DNA of 64,000 nucleotides from Rhodothermales bacterium (GTDB lineage: Bacteria; Bacteroidota; Rhodothermia; Rhodothermales; Bin80): assembly GCA_958296045.1 (NCBI GenBank), contig CATQHT010000001.1:372001-436000 (forward strand), written 5' to 3'. The position numbers and the translations under genes are program-made. Positions 36,405-45,093 of this stretch are shown here, one piece after another. The notes under the pieces are model-generated. The model worked only from the letters and a program-made list of their open reading frames with translations, had not been told where the DNA came from and did not search any database. Every line of letters starts with the position of its first letter. Positions within the stretch are counted from its first letter, which is position 1.

Positions 36405-36860
36405 CTACATCGGGGCTCGGGGCTGCGGCTCCGTGCCGACCCATGTCACAGTTCCGTCTGCAAAGAATTCTCGCTTCCAGATGGGAACGCTTTGCTTGAG
36501 CATATCAATAAGGAACCGGCACGCCTCGAAGGCCGGTGCGCGGTGCGCTGCGGCGACTCCCGTGATGACGCTCGCTTCCTGGACCGGAACGCTGCTCAGG
36601 CGGTGGATCAGGCAGACGCGGAGCAACATCGGCCACCGGGCCCGCGCCTTGGCGGCGATACGGTGCATCTCTTTGGCAGCCATCGGCTCGTAGGCCTCGT
36701 ATTCGAGTCGCACCGTGACCTGGCTGCCGGTCCACTGGCGCGTGGTGCCGACAAAGAGCGCCAGCCCGCCAGCCGCAGGCACACTCAAGAACTCGTAGGC
36801 CTGTGCAAGCGCCAACGGCGTATGCTGGAGGTGGACCCAGACTGTGTTGTTCTCCGTCAT
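36405..36860 (-). CDS. moaE: Molybdopterin synthase catalytic subunit
   Basis: The 151-residue protein has GGLALFVGTTRQWT near the N-terminus, LEYEAYEPMAAKEM, RLSSVPVQEASVITGVAAAH, and the active-site region LKQSVPIWKREFF with the conserved lysines. With MoaD it inserts the dithiolene sulfurs into precursor Z for molybdenum cofactor. It follows moaD by 23 bases on the same strand. Confidence 0.95.
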   Translation of the reverse strand: MTENNTVWVHLQHTPLALAQAYEFLSVPAAGGLALFVGTTRQWTGSQVTVRLEYEAYEPMAAKEMHRIAAKARARWPMLLRVCLIHRLSSVPVQEASVITGVAAAHRAPAFEACRFLIDMLKQSVPIWKREFFADGTVTWVGTEPQPRAPM

Positions 36861-36883
36861 GACATTGGCTGGCCCTTGACCAG

Positions 36884-37183
36884 CTAACCTCCGCTGACTG
36901 GGGTGATGACAGCCACCTCGTCGCCCTCGCGTACAGGATCCCCATCACGGGCATACGTATGGTTCACGGCCAGCCGCATGACGGTGCGGTAGGGAGATAC
37001 AACCGGATACGCAACAATGAGCGCATCGAGCACATCCTGGGCCGTCGAAGGTGAGCGCACCTCCAGCAGCACGCTCCGATGCCCCACGTACTGACGCAGA
37101 ACACTAAAGAGGCGGACGGCAATCGCGGCCGATGTGGTGGCCTCTGGTGTAGGTGGCGCCGCGCTATTCTTATCCTGGCTCAT
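36884..37183 (-). CDS. moaD: Molybdopterin synthase sulfur carrier subunit
   Basis: The 99-residue ubiquitin-like protein has AIAVRLFSVLRQYVG, VNHTYARDGDPVREGDEVAV and the C-terminal ...TPVSGG. The Gly-Gly end is the site that is thiocarboxylated. The N-terminal 18 residues are a Ser/Thr/Pro-rich extension. Its ATG overlaps the TGA of the upstream lolE-type gene (ATGA). Confidence 0.92.
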   Translation of the reverse strand: MSQDKNSAAPPTPEATTSAAIAVRLFSVLRQYVGHRSVLLEVRSPSTAQDVLDALIVAYPVVSPYRTVMRLAVNHTYARDGDPVREGDEVAVITPVSGG

Positions 37184-38463
37184 CTGAAACCGATAACTTT
37201 GACTGGGTCCACGCGAGCAGCCGCACGGGCCGGCAGGTAGGCGGCAACCGCCGTCAGCGCCATTGCGGCTACGCTGATAAGCGCAAAATCCATCGGATGC
37301 AACGCTACGGGCGCGGTAGTCATATAGTACGCCTCCGCGGGTAAGGGGATAATCCCATAGTGCATCTGAATCAGGCCTAGCCCCAACGCCAGCAACAGCC
37401 CTGCTAACGTACCCACGGCTCCAATCATCAAGCCCAGCGACAGAAAAAGACGTTGCAGACTCATTCGTGAGGTGCCCATGCTCGCGAAGATGCCGATGTC
37501 GCGCGTCTTTTCCATGATGACCATCAGGAGCGTACCCAAAATGTTGAATGCTGCCACCAGCATCAGGATTCCTATCACCAAGGGGATGATGGACTCCTGC
37601 AGCTCAATCCAGGCAAACAGCCCCCGGTATACGGTATAGATGGATCGGGCCAGCACCGGGACGCCGAGCATCGCCTCAATTTCGCGCGCGGCGGCTTCCG
37701 CCTTTGTCGGATCGGTGAGCGTGACATCCAGGCGGGTAACCTGGTCCGACCCGTAGCTCAGCAGGTTGCGTGCTACGCCGATATCCGCAAAAACATAGGT
37801 TTCGTCGAAGTCCGCCAGAGAGGTCTCGTAGACGCCGCTCACCTCAAACGACTTGAGGCGCGGGCGCGCGGCAAAAAGGTTGGCACCACCTCCGCCACTT
37901 GCGCTCACCGCTCGCGTAGAGAAGATGACTACCTCATTGCCCACGCTCAGGCCCAGCAGCGTAGCCAGCGTCTGACCAACTATCAGGCGGGGCTTGCCGC
38001 CTTCGGGCGTCGCCAGGTCCGGCAGACCGTCGGTCAACGCGGCACGGACATAGGTGGGCAACGAATCTGTGCCCCAGAGTCCGACGCCCTCAATGGACGA
38101 GCGGGACTGGCGCAGCAGCGCAAACTCCGCCACGACCGGCTGGATGCCAGCCACGCCAGGCAACGCCAGGATCTGCGCCGCGCTCTCTTCAGCATCCGGC
38201 AGGGGCGCATGGCGGATATTTTCCACCTGCACATGGGCGCCGAAGCCGATAATTTTGGCTTCTATTTCGCGGCTGAATCCGCGCACGATGCTCAGCGCCA
38301 ACAGCAGCATCGCAACCCCTACTGCTACGCCGCCTATCGCGATGACCATTATCAGGCGCAGGAAACGTCTGCCCTCCTCGCCACCGTGCGCGCCGGTAAG
38401 GTATCGGACAGCGACAAAGCGATGGAAATGCACGGATCGGACAAGCGGTAAGTGGGTGCTCAT
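37180..38463 (-). CDS. LolC/LolE-type ABC permease (FtsX-like)
   Basis: The 427-residue membrane protein has one N-terminal helix (IAIGGVAVGVAMLLLALSIV), a periplasmic domain (GAHVQVENIRH, FDETYVFADIGVARNLL), and the three-helix FtsX end (GILMLVAAFNILGTLLMVI, EKTRDIGIFASMGTSR, AVAAYLPARAAARVDPVKVI). It would help release lipoproteins from the inner membrane with an ATPase encoded elsewhere. It leads an overlapping operon with moaD and moaE, a chance-like pairing of functions. Confidence 0.9.
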   Translation of the reverse strand: MSTHLPLVRSVHFHRFVAVRYLTGAHGGEEGRRFLRLIMVIAIGGVAVGVAMLLLALSIVRGFSREIEAKIIGFGAHVQVENIRHAPLPDAEESAAQILALPGVAGIQPVVAEFALLRQSRSSIEGVGLWGTDSLPTYVRAALTDGLPDLATPEGGKPRLIVGQTLATLLGLSVGNEVVIFSTRAVSASGGGGANLFAARPRLKSFEVSGVYETSLADFDETYVFADIGVARNLLSYGSDQVTRLDVTLTDPTKAEAAAREIEAMLGVPVLARSIYTVYRGLFAWIELQESIIPLVIGILMLVAAFNILGTLLMVIMEKTRDIGIFASMGTSRMSLQRLFLSLGLMIGAVGTLAGLLLALGLGLIQMHYGIIPLPAEAYYMTTAPVALHPMDFALISVAAMALTAVAAYLPARAAARVDPVKVIGFR

Positions 38464-38650
38464 TCAACGATCCGGCCGATGATTCGTTGAAGCCCTTACC
38501 TCGCCTATGGTGGGCTAAGTGTCACCTGGCTCTCGCAAGTACGTGCCCAAACATGCCTGCACAGTTGACGTATCAGGCACAGTTCCAGCACCCGGCTGCT
38601 GCCCCGCTGGGATACCGCACGTTACACACTGTTCTGTTTCTTTCGTTGCC

Positions 38651-40291
38651 ATGAACAACGCCATACCAAAATTCCCAGAGCCTGTCAATGAGCCTGTGCT
38701 GAGCTATGCTCCAGGTAGCGCGGAGCGTGCATCCCTTCGGTCATTCTTGCGCTGCCTGAAGAGTCAGGAGCTGGAAGTGCCGGCCTTTATCGGTGGCAAT
38801 GAGGTGCATACCGGACAGCTGATGGATATCCGACCGCCCCACGAAACCAGCCACAGGCTGGGTGTCGCGCACCAGTGCGGCACGCGGGAAGTGCAGCGGG
38901 CTATAGCCAGTGCGCTTGCAGCGCGCGAAGCATGGTCCCGCATGCATTTTGCGGATCGCGCGGCGATTTTCTTGAAGGCGGCGGAGCTGCTTTCTGGCAA
39001 GTGGCGCAATGCGCTCAACGCGTCCACGATGCTGGGACAAAGCAAGAACGCGTTCCAGGCGGAGATCGATGCCGCCTGCGAAACTATGGACTTCTTCCGG
39101 TTCAACGTTAAGTACGCACAGGAGCTCTATGCGCAGCAGCCCGAGTCGGGCCTGGGTATTTGGAATCGCTTGGAGTACCGCGCGCTGGAGGGGTTTGTCT
39201 TTGCCGTCACCCCATTCAACTTCACCTCTATCACGGCCAACCTGCCGGTGGCCCCCGCCATCATGGGTAACACCGTGCTATGGAAGCCGGCTTCCACGTC
39301 GATATATTCCGCCTACTACATCTATCGCCTTCTAGAAGAGGCCGGACTGCCGCCTGGTGTGATCAATATGGTGCCCGGACGCGGCGCCACCGTAGGAGAC
39401 CCGGTCTTTGCGTCAGAGCACTTTGCCGGGCTGCATTTTACGGGTTCGACAGGGACGTTTCAGCACATGTGGCGGACCATTGGTGCCAACATAGCCAACT
39501 ATCGCGGCTATCCGCGCATCGTGGGCGAAACCGGCGGCAAAGACTTTATTGTGGCTCATGCATCTGCTGCCAGCGAGGCGGTAGCTACTGCCATCGTTCG
39601 CGGAGCCTTTGAATACCAGGGACAGAAGTGCTCGGCAGCCTCGCGCGTCTACGTGCCCCAGTCATGCTGGCGGGCCATTCGGGATGTCTTGGATGCGCAG
39701 CTTTCGGCTATCAAGATGGGCACCGTGGAGGACTTTGGCAACTTCATCAATGCCGTGATAGACCGCAATGCGTTTAAGAGCATCACCGGCTACATCGAGC
39801 ATGCCCGTCATTCACCGGATGCGTCCATAATTTTCGGCGGAGGCTACTCTGACGCTGAGGGCTACTTTATCGAGCCGACGGTGATACTGACTACGGATCC
39901 GTCGTATCGGACCATGTGCGAAGAGATTTTCGGGCCCGTGGTAACGATTTTCGTATATGAGGACAGCGCGTTTGCGGCCACGCTGGATCTGGTGGATGCC
40001 ACCTCGCCGTATGCGCTCACCGGGGCGATCTTTGCACGTGACCGCCAGGTGATAGTTCAGGCTACCGATGCGCTGCGCAACGCGGCAGGCAACTTCTATA
40101 TCAATGACAAGCCTACGGGTGCTGTCGTAGGGCAGCAGCCATTCGGAGGTGGGCGCGCCTCGGGAACGAATGACAAGGCAGGGTCGCCGCTCAACCTAGT
40201 GCGGTGGCTTTCGGCCCGCACCATCAAGGAGACCTTTGTGCCAGCCACGCATTACGCCTACCCTTTCCTTAGCTCCAGCGAAGCAGTCTGA
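38651..40291 (+). CDS. pruA: L-glutamate gamma-semialdehyde (P5C) dehydrogenase
   Basis: About 546 residues from the ATG at 38651 (MNNAIPKFPEPVNEP); the upstream extension to 38519 is not expected in the family. Motifs of the aldehyde dehydrogenase fold: FVFAVTPFNFTSITANLP, GNTVLWKPAST, VGETGGKDFIVAH with the general-base Glu, YQGQKCSAASRVYVP with the catalytic Cys, and QPFGGGRASGTNDKAG. It oxidises P5C/glutamate semialdehyde to glutamate with NAD in proline and arginine breakdown. The length and the tail KETFVPATHYAYPF are of the kind common in Bacteroidota. It overlaps the next gene (TGATG). Confidence 0.93.
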   Translation: MNNAIPKFPEPVNEPVLSYAPGSAERASLRSFLRCLKSQELEVPAFIGGNEVHTGQLMDIRPPHETSHRLGVAHQCGTREVQRAIASALAAREAWSRMHFADRAAIFLKAAELLSGKWRNALNASTMLGQSKNAFQAEIDAACETMDFFRFNVKYAQELYAQQPESGLGIWNRLEYRALEGFVFAVTPFNFTSITANLPVAPAIMGNTVLWKPASTSIYSAYYIYRLLEEAGLPPGVINMVPGRGATVGDPVFASEHFAGLHFTGSTGTFQHMWRTIGANIANYRGYPRIVGETGGKDFIVAHASAASEAVATAIVRGAFEYQGQKCSAASRVYVPQSCWRAIRDVLDAQLSAIKMGTVEDFGNFINAVIDRNAFKSITGYIEHARHSPDASIIFGGGYSDAEGYFIEPTVILTTDPSYRTMCEEIFGPVVTIFVYEDSAFAATLDLVDATSPYALTGAIFARDRQVIVQATDALRNAAGNFYINDKPTGAVVGQQPFGGGRASGTNDKAGSPLNLVRWLSARTIKETFVPATHYAYPFLSSSEAV

Positions 40292-41313
40292 TGACGACAA
40301 GGCCTTATGCGGCGCCCGTTCGCGTGCTGCAGTTTGGTATGGGACCTATCGGGCGCGCTTGTGCCCACGCCCTATTGCTCAAGGAGCGCCGCGGTCATGT
40401 CGTGCTGGTCGGCGCTCTGGATATCGATCCGAGCTTGGTAGGACAGCGGGTGGACAGCCTGGTGGGCGGTCAAAGCGATGTGGAGGTCACCAGTGATGCG
40501 TCCGCGACACTGGCGGCCGTGCGGCCGGATGTGGTGCTGCATACCACAGGGTCGTTTCTGCCTAGCGTCAAGGGTCAGATACTGGATTGCGTGCAGGCGG
40601 GTGCTCACGTCGTGTCGTCCACCGAAGAGCTTACGTATCCTTACAACAAGTATCCAGAGCTGAGCCGGGAGCTTGACCAAGCTGCTAAGGCGCATAACGT
40701 TGTGGTGCTTGGTACGGGCGTCAACCCCGGCTATGCGATGGATACGCTGGCATTGGCGGCCACCGGGGTCAGCACCAGTGCCGACCGCATAGAGGTGGAA
40801 CGCATCGTGGACGCCGCCAGACGGCGTCGACCCCTACAGGCCAAGATTGGCGCGGGGATCTCGGTGCGAGAGTTTAAGCGGCGGCGCCGCAAGGGTGGTT
40901 TCGGGCACATCGGTTTGCGCGAATCCGTGGAGCTGGTCGCAAGCGGCCTGCGATGGGTGCTCGACGAGATGGAGGAGACGCTGGAGCCTGTCGTGGCGAG
41001 AGAGCTGGTGAAGTCAAAATATTTCAGCGTCCCCGCCGGGCGCGTGTGCGGCATACATCAGACCGCCGTCGGGCGCTGTCGCGGCGCAGAGAGGATTCGC
41101 TTGACGCTCAAGATGTTTCTGGGTGCCCGCGACCCTATGGATCGGGTGCGTGTGCATGGCACGCCGCCGATAGATATGCTGATCCAAGGCGGCATTTTTG
41201 GAGATACGGCCACCGTTGGTGCCCTTATCAATGCCATCCCGCAGGTCATGAGCTCCGCGCCTGGACTGCACACGGTCACTTCGGTACCGCTGCCGCGGGC
41301 CTTCGGGTTGTAG
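40291..41313 (+). CDS. 2,4-diaminopentanoate dehydrogenase-like NAD(P) oxidoreductase
   Basis: The 340-residue protein starts with a Rossmann fold (VRVLQFGMGPIGRACAHALL) and has LVGALDIDPSLVGQ, DVVLHTTGSFLPSVKGQI, GAHVVSSTEELTYPY and GTGVNPGYAMDTL, as in the DapB-like diaminopentanoate dehydrogenase family of ornithine breakdown. Its ATG shares a base with the stop of the P5C dehydrogenase gene, so the two are probably coupled. An amino-acid catabolic role (ornithine/lysine or related amine) is inferred from family and neighbour. Confidence 0.8.
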   Translation: MTTRPYAAPVRVLQFGMGPIGRACAHALLLKERRGHVVLVGALDIDPSLVGQRVDSLVGGQSDVEVTSDASATLAAVRPDVVLHTTGSFLPSVKGQILDCVQAGAHVVSSTEELTYPYNKYPELSRELDQAAKAHNVVVLGTGVNPGYAMDTLALAATGVSTSADRIEVERIVDAARRRRPLQAKIGAGISVREFKRRRRKGGFGHIGLRESVELVASGLRWVLDEMEETLEPVVARELVKSKYFSVPAGRVCGIHQTAVGRCRGAERIRLTLKMFLGARDPMDRVRVHGTPPIDMLIQGGIFGDTATVGALINAIPQVMSSAPGLHTVTSVPLPRAFGL

Positions 41314-41342
41314 CGGAGCCCTGTGTGGCTGAGGCGTATCTG

Positions 41343-41570
41343 TCCAGAAGTTCGAGTATTTGAACGCATTACAGTTGATTGGTGCCGCGCGGAGGTGGTT
41401 TGGCGCCATTTATTGGCTTCAGGCTGGGTACTGCAAGGTCGTGGGGATGCTGGGCGCGTCTGGTTGGCAGCTTACCTTGCTGGCGTGACGGTGCTACAGC
41501 AGCTGCCCAAGTGGTCTGATGGATAGTCCAGGGGAGACAGTGCTGGGTACATGCAGGGCGCTTGGGTGGC
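41343..41570. repeat. Dispersed repeat family C, copy 2
   Basis: Matches 28491-28685 and 49165-49400. The plus frame keeps WCRAEVVWRHLLASGWVLQG and then AAYLAGVTVLQQLPKW. It begins 30 bases after the oxidoreductase stop. The best-conserved block lies around tgccgcgcgga and tggggatgctgggcgcg. Confidence 0.72.
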
Positions 41571-42417
41571 TCGTTTCAGAAAGAAAGTCAACCCTATACG
41601 TCCTTCATCCTGAAAAATGGGCGAGATTTCTTGGGTTGCGTATGACTCCCGTTCAGGATCGGCGTTGCAGTGGAACCGTGCGCAGGCGAGGGATCAGTGC
41701 ATGGGCTGGTAGCCCGTGGAGTGTCGGGTGTGCATGACGGTTAGCAAGGCTAATCGATCGCCACACTCGTTTGTGAGATTCCCACGAGTGGGATCTATAG
41801 TCATATGGGCACGGAGGCCGGGCTGCTAAGCTGTACTTGGAACATACCGTATCCCCAGGCATCCACCAAGTCTGAGCTCTGGTGAATAACTAGGGTCGGC
41901 TCCTGGTTAGCAAAAGACACGCAGGTAAGACGGACGTCACGGTGTACCATTGCAATTCGCGGGCGCCTTCCATGGACCGCGACGCCGCGCCCGGTTTCAG
42001 TCTGCCTTTGCACTCTGACACCAGCGCTACGGGCATTTTGACTCCACGTTGTGGTTCTACTGGGCCTCGTCTGTGAAGCCGGGTGTGGCCGATGCTCCTT
42101 CCGCAACTGGCTGGCCAATGACGGACCACTTGGTCAAGGACCGAGAGTTCTTTGGGCTCCAATCATCACTGGCACGATTGGCTCTGGTACTTGTCGTTCC
42201 TACTGCCCAGACAACGGAGTGAATCGGATTTGCTGGATTTTGCCGAAGCGACGTCTCGGTGCACAGACCCTTTGACCGCCAGCATCGGCTCATAACCGTC
42301 TAGCGGCGCACAGCGGCCGTCGAGAGTCAGACGAGTGATCGATAAGGAATAGCACCATACGGAACGGAAGCCGTCCCGCCGATCTGGCGTACCTTTGGGT
42401 GCTTCCTCAAATGTGGA
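41571..42417. other. Intergenic, no clear gene
   Basis: One minus frame around 41890-42162 reads PVALVSECKGR, which recalls the E-x-K core of restriction-type nucleases, but the frame is short and broken around it. Given the helicase remnant to the right on the same strand, it may be further debris. Confidence 0.35.
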
Positions 42418-42999
42418 TCAATGGGCACGGCATTCCTTTTTTGGTGAAGACAAGTGCCGCGAAACGAGCTCGCTGTATTGAAGTCGCGAGGAGTCGTCGG
42501 CTCTCCGGTTGCTGGGCCTTCTGGCGCTCAGCAGGCAACACGCGATACTGTTGTGGGGTGCCCAGTCTACAATGATAGCAGCGTCGAACTCTCGGCCCTT
42601 ACATTTGTGCATCGTCATCAGAACACTCATCTAGAGAGCCACGAAGTTCTCGTCAGTAAACGAGCGTGTGCAAAACTCCTCATAAGCACGATCCGCACGG
42701 TCTGCTTCCAGCCGATAATGCGATAAGAGCGGGTCTTCAGCTTTCTCTTGATGCTCGGAATCGTTACCACACGTCGAACACAATGGTGCAACCGACTTAC
42801 CATCTGTGTTGCCATGCGTCTCTGAACCCGCATCGTCAGCCGCCACCAGAGATTGCAATGACGGATCGGGCCACTCGCGACCCAGAAGCTCAATTATCAG
42901 GTTGCATTGCTTCAAGAGATACAACCGCCAGTCGTCGACGCTCGTCAGAGCATCACCTGATACGGCAGGTATTACAGCATTTCGTCCTTCTAATGGCAT
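42418..42999 (-). pseudogene. UvrD/Rep-type helicase, C-terminal remnant
   Basis: A single minus frame from 42999 to 42418 is split by one amber codon at 42631-42633 (FVAL*MSVL). Just after it comes VLMTMHKCKGREFDAAIIVD, the MTMHKxKGxEFD motif of UvrD-like helicases. The upstream piece (WRLYLLKQCNLIIELLG) fits the region before it. The motor's N-terminal half is absent and the end is frameshifted. It is probably a lost defence or repair helicase. Confidence 0.72.
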
Positions 43000-43057
43000 C
43001 GATAAAGTGCGTTGTGGTTAGGGAGCTCAGGTGCATTGTCCCCCCTGAGCGTGCCGC

Positions 43058-43460
43058 GTTTCCACTAATTTTGGCCCACCCCCCGATCAGGACGACTTGG
43101 AAGCCTCCAACCAACTCAAGGCCATGAAGAGTCTGGAGGAAGGCATGGAGGAAACGCTCACGATCCAAAGGCTCGCAATAGCCAAAGAGCTCGGCCAAAG
43201 CCTGCGCACCTCCAACTGTATTGAGAATCTCAATAGTACCCTCGGCAGATTGACGCGCAATGTTTGCAGTTGGAGAAACTCGGCACAGATCCACGGCTGG
43301 ATGGCGCTGGCTCTCATGTATGCAGAACCCAAACTGAAAACCATCCCCAACCACCGACACCTGCCCAAGCTCCGAAAGGCGCTTATGAACGCCTGGACCC
43401 GACTGCCAAACCCCAAAATCCCCTTCTCCCCCCAGCCACCTTTCCACTAATAATGGCCCA
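43058..43460 (+). pseudogene. IS256-family (second type) fragments
   Basis: At 43059-43078 there is an end repeat (ccactaattttggcccac). Then 43085-43450 encodes the C-terminal part of an IS256 transposase: MKSLEEGMEETLTIQRLAI, SLRTSNCIENLNSTLGRL, LMYAEPKLKTIPNHRHLPK. A second end repeat (ccactaataatggcccac) follows at 43446-43463. The two ends point the same way, so these are pieces of two copies. It matches the fragment at 30352-30580. Confidence 0.78.
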
Positions 43461-43469
43461 CCCCTTTCA

Positions 43470-43985
43470 CCAAAATCCGACCCAGAGTCCAGCATGAATC
43501 TGGCTTTCCGCTTTCCCCTTGGGTGCGATCCTTGGCTCCACCGGCTCCGCTCCGTGGTCATCCACGCGTTGTGCGCTGGCTTCGTAGCTACTATGGTCAC
43601 ATCTGACTTCTCTCCACCGTACATCCTCCGATCAGCATTTAGCCTACGCTTTGGCGACCCTCCCCGAAGGGATGGGTAATGGAGAGACCTCCCAGGTCCC
43701 GATGCAGTACGTACGTGCGTGCCTGGGTTCTTGGACACCGCGGGACCCTCCTCCGCCTCACCATCAACGGCGAAGAAGGTGTTGCCTTCGACCAAGATCA
43801 AAGCCTCGGCATCCCGGACGGTAGCATTTTCGGTGCTCATTAGCCCTGCCCACCCGCACCTCTACCGACGCTTCGCCTGCACCCTCGCGGGTACCAACGC
43901 CCGGCTCGAGGAGATGCGTGGATGGTCAGTCCTTCACATCGGGAGACTTTCACTCCCCGTACTGGCACCAGTTAGCCTGGCGCAC
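43470..43985 (-). mobile_element. Truncated group II intron, 5' end only
   Basis: On the minus strand the sequence starts gtgcgccaggctaact at 43985 and follows the 5' RNA domain of the intron at 55786 closely (shared words ctcctcgagccg, gcaggcgaagcgtcggtagagg, gggcagggctaatgagcaccgaaa). It reaches the first codons of the reverse transcriptase (GEKSDVTIVATKPAHNA against MEKSDTGIVAKKAANKG). It then stops against the IS256 fragment at 43463. Confidence 0.75.
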
Positions 43986-44088
43986 CGACCCCTGCCTCCC
44001 AGGCAGTCCCCCTCAACGGCCGCCCACGACCTCCCGCTGGCTAATAAGGTGGGAGTACGTCGGCCTTCCGCTGCAGCCAGCTTTTCGA

Positions 44089-45093
44089 CTATTCCTGGGA
44101 GGTTGCACGACCTCGCCGATAGTTTGAATACTGATCGATCATTTTGCGGAAATCCAACCGCCCGGCGGCCAGATCGGCGCGAGAAGCTGCGATGTCCTCA
44201 AGAGTGGGCAAGTGTTGAAGCGTCACTTCGGCCGCGAACCCGACGGTGTTACCCGCGACAGCCAGGATTCGATTGATCGTACCCGCCACAGCTTCCCGAA
44301 GTTTGATCTTGAACTCCTCAAACCGAAGAAAACGACACATCGTGTAGTAGTCTGTTATCGCATCGCCGAAAGTCCCACGACCGCTCCATCCCGTAGACTT
44401 AGTGATCGAGGCCACAGCTCGCTCTTCAATTCCCCGTAACTCCTCCAAATCATAGGGAATCTGGACCCTTCCATCCAGATTCAGGTTCTGTATGGCAATG
44501 TCCGGGACAGCGATTTCAATGTGACGCAGAGCTCGCAAACCGCTCGGAACCCGTCTGTACTCTCGGGGCAGTCTGATATGAACTACTCGATTGCGCGGAA
44601 TCCGAACCAGACGCCGATTGACGGGGTCGGGATTTTCCCGATGGCCGTCAGCCAGAGCGTTCCGTGGGATCGTCTGCCATATGAATCCAGCGACCCTCCA
44701 AATACTGTGCAGTCGAAGAATCAAAAAGTCGATGGTTCTACCGCTCGCATTCACAATAGTTGCCACCTCAAACGTTTCGGTCCCGCTGGAAACCAGATCG
44801 TGCCCAGTCTGGTTCCCGAACCTGGAGAGGAGGGAAGATAATCTTCGCCCATATCTCCCGTGGCCTCCATAGCGAGCAAAGGCGAGCTCGATGATTCCTG
44901 AGACATGTTCGTCGTGGGGTAACAATTGGAAGACGGGTTTGCGGTCCACATCTCCGCCAATCGGGAACAGATCCTGAGCCACGTCCTCGGCGAACATGTG
45001 TGGGTAGAGGTGGGTTTCACCGAAGCTGTTTCCCGTGGGCGGGAGGCGATAGGGAATGCTCACACGTTGTACTCGGACTCCTGATTTGGTCAC
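44089..45093 (-). CDS. Unknown protein, second gene of a two-gene membrane system
   Basis: The 334-residue protein begins at a GTG that overlaps the stop of the 893-residue membrane protein gene (GTGA). It has no membrane segment and no motif that I can name. Visible parts: FGETHLYPHMFAEDVAQDLF, NASGRTIDFLILRLHSIWRV, IPRNRVVHIRLPREYRRVP, and a helical end with FLRFEEFKIKLREAVAGTI and LEDIAASRADLAAGRLDF. Repeated basic patches could bind nucleic acid, but this is a guess. The frame looks intact. It lies between helicase and OLD-ATPase remnants on the same strand. Confidence 0.75.
   Translation of the reverse strand: MTKSGVRVQRVSIPYRLPPTGNSFGETHLYPHMFAEDVAQDLFPIGGDVDRKPVFQLLPHDEHVSGIIELAFARYGGHGRYGRRLSSLLSRFGNQTGHDLVSSGTETFEVATIVNASGRTIDFLILRLHSIWRVAGFIWQTIPRNALADGHRENPDPVNRRLVRIPRNRVVHIRLPREYRRVPSGLRALRHIEIAVPDIAIQNLNLDGRVQIPYDLEELRGIEERAVASITKSTGWSGRGTFGDAITDYYTMCRFLRFEEFKIKLREAVAGTINRILAVAGNTVGFAAEVTLQHLPTLEDIAASRADLAAGRLDFRKMIDQYSNYRRGRATSQE

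Noticed and set aside
41323-41526. Reading frames at 41323 and 49157 as conserved small genes (WCRAE...HLLASG)
   Set aside because: They belong to a dispersed repeat whose third copy has lost the frame; without a start or family, repeat is the safer call.
43719-44276. A protein shared between 43719 (+) and 55756-56052 (-), with matching stretches such as LYRRFACTLA
   Set aside because: The match is to the non-coding 5' RNA domain of the group II intron read in antisense; conservation comes from the RNA, not from a protein.
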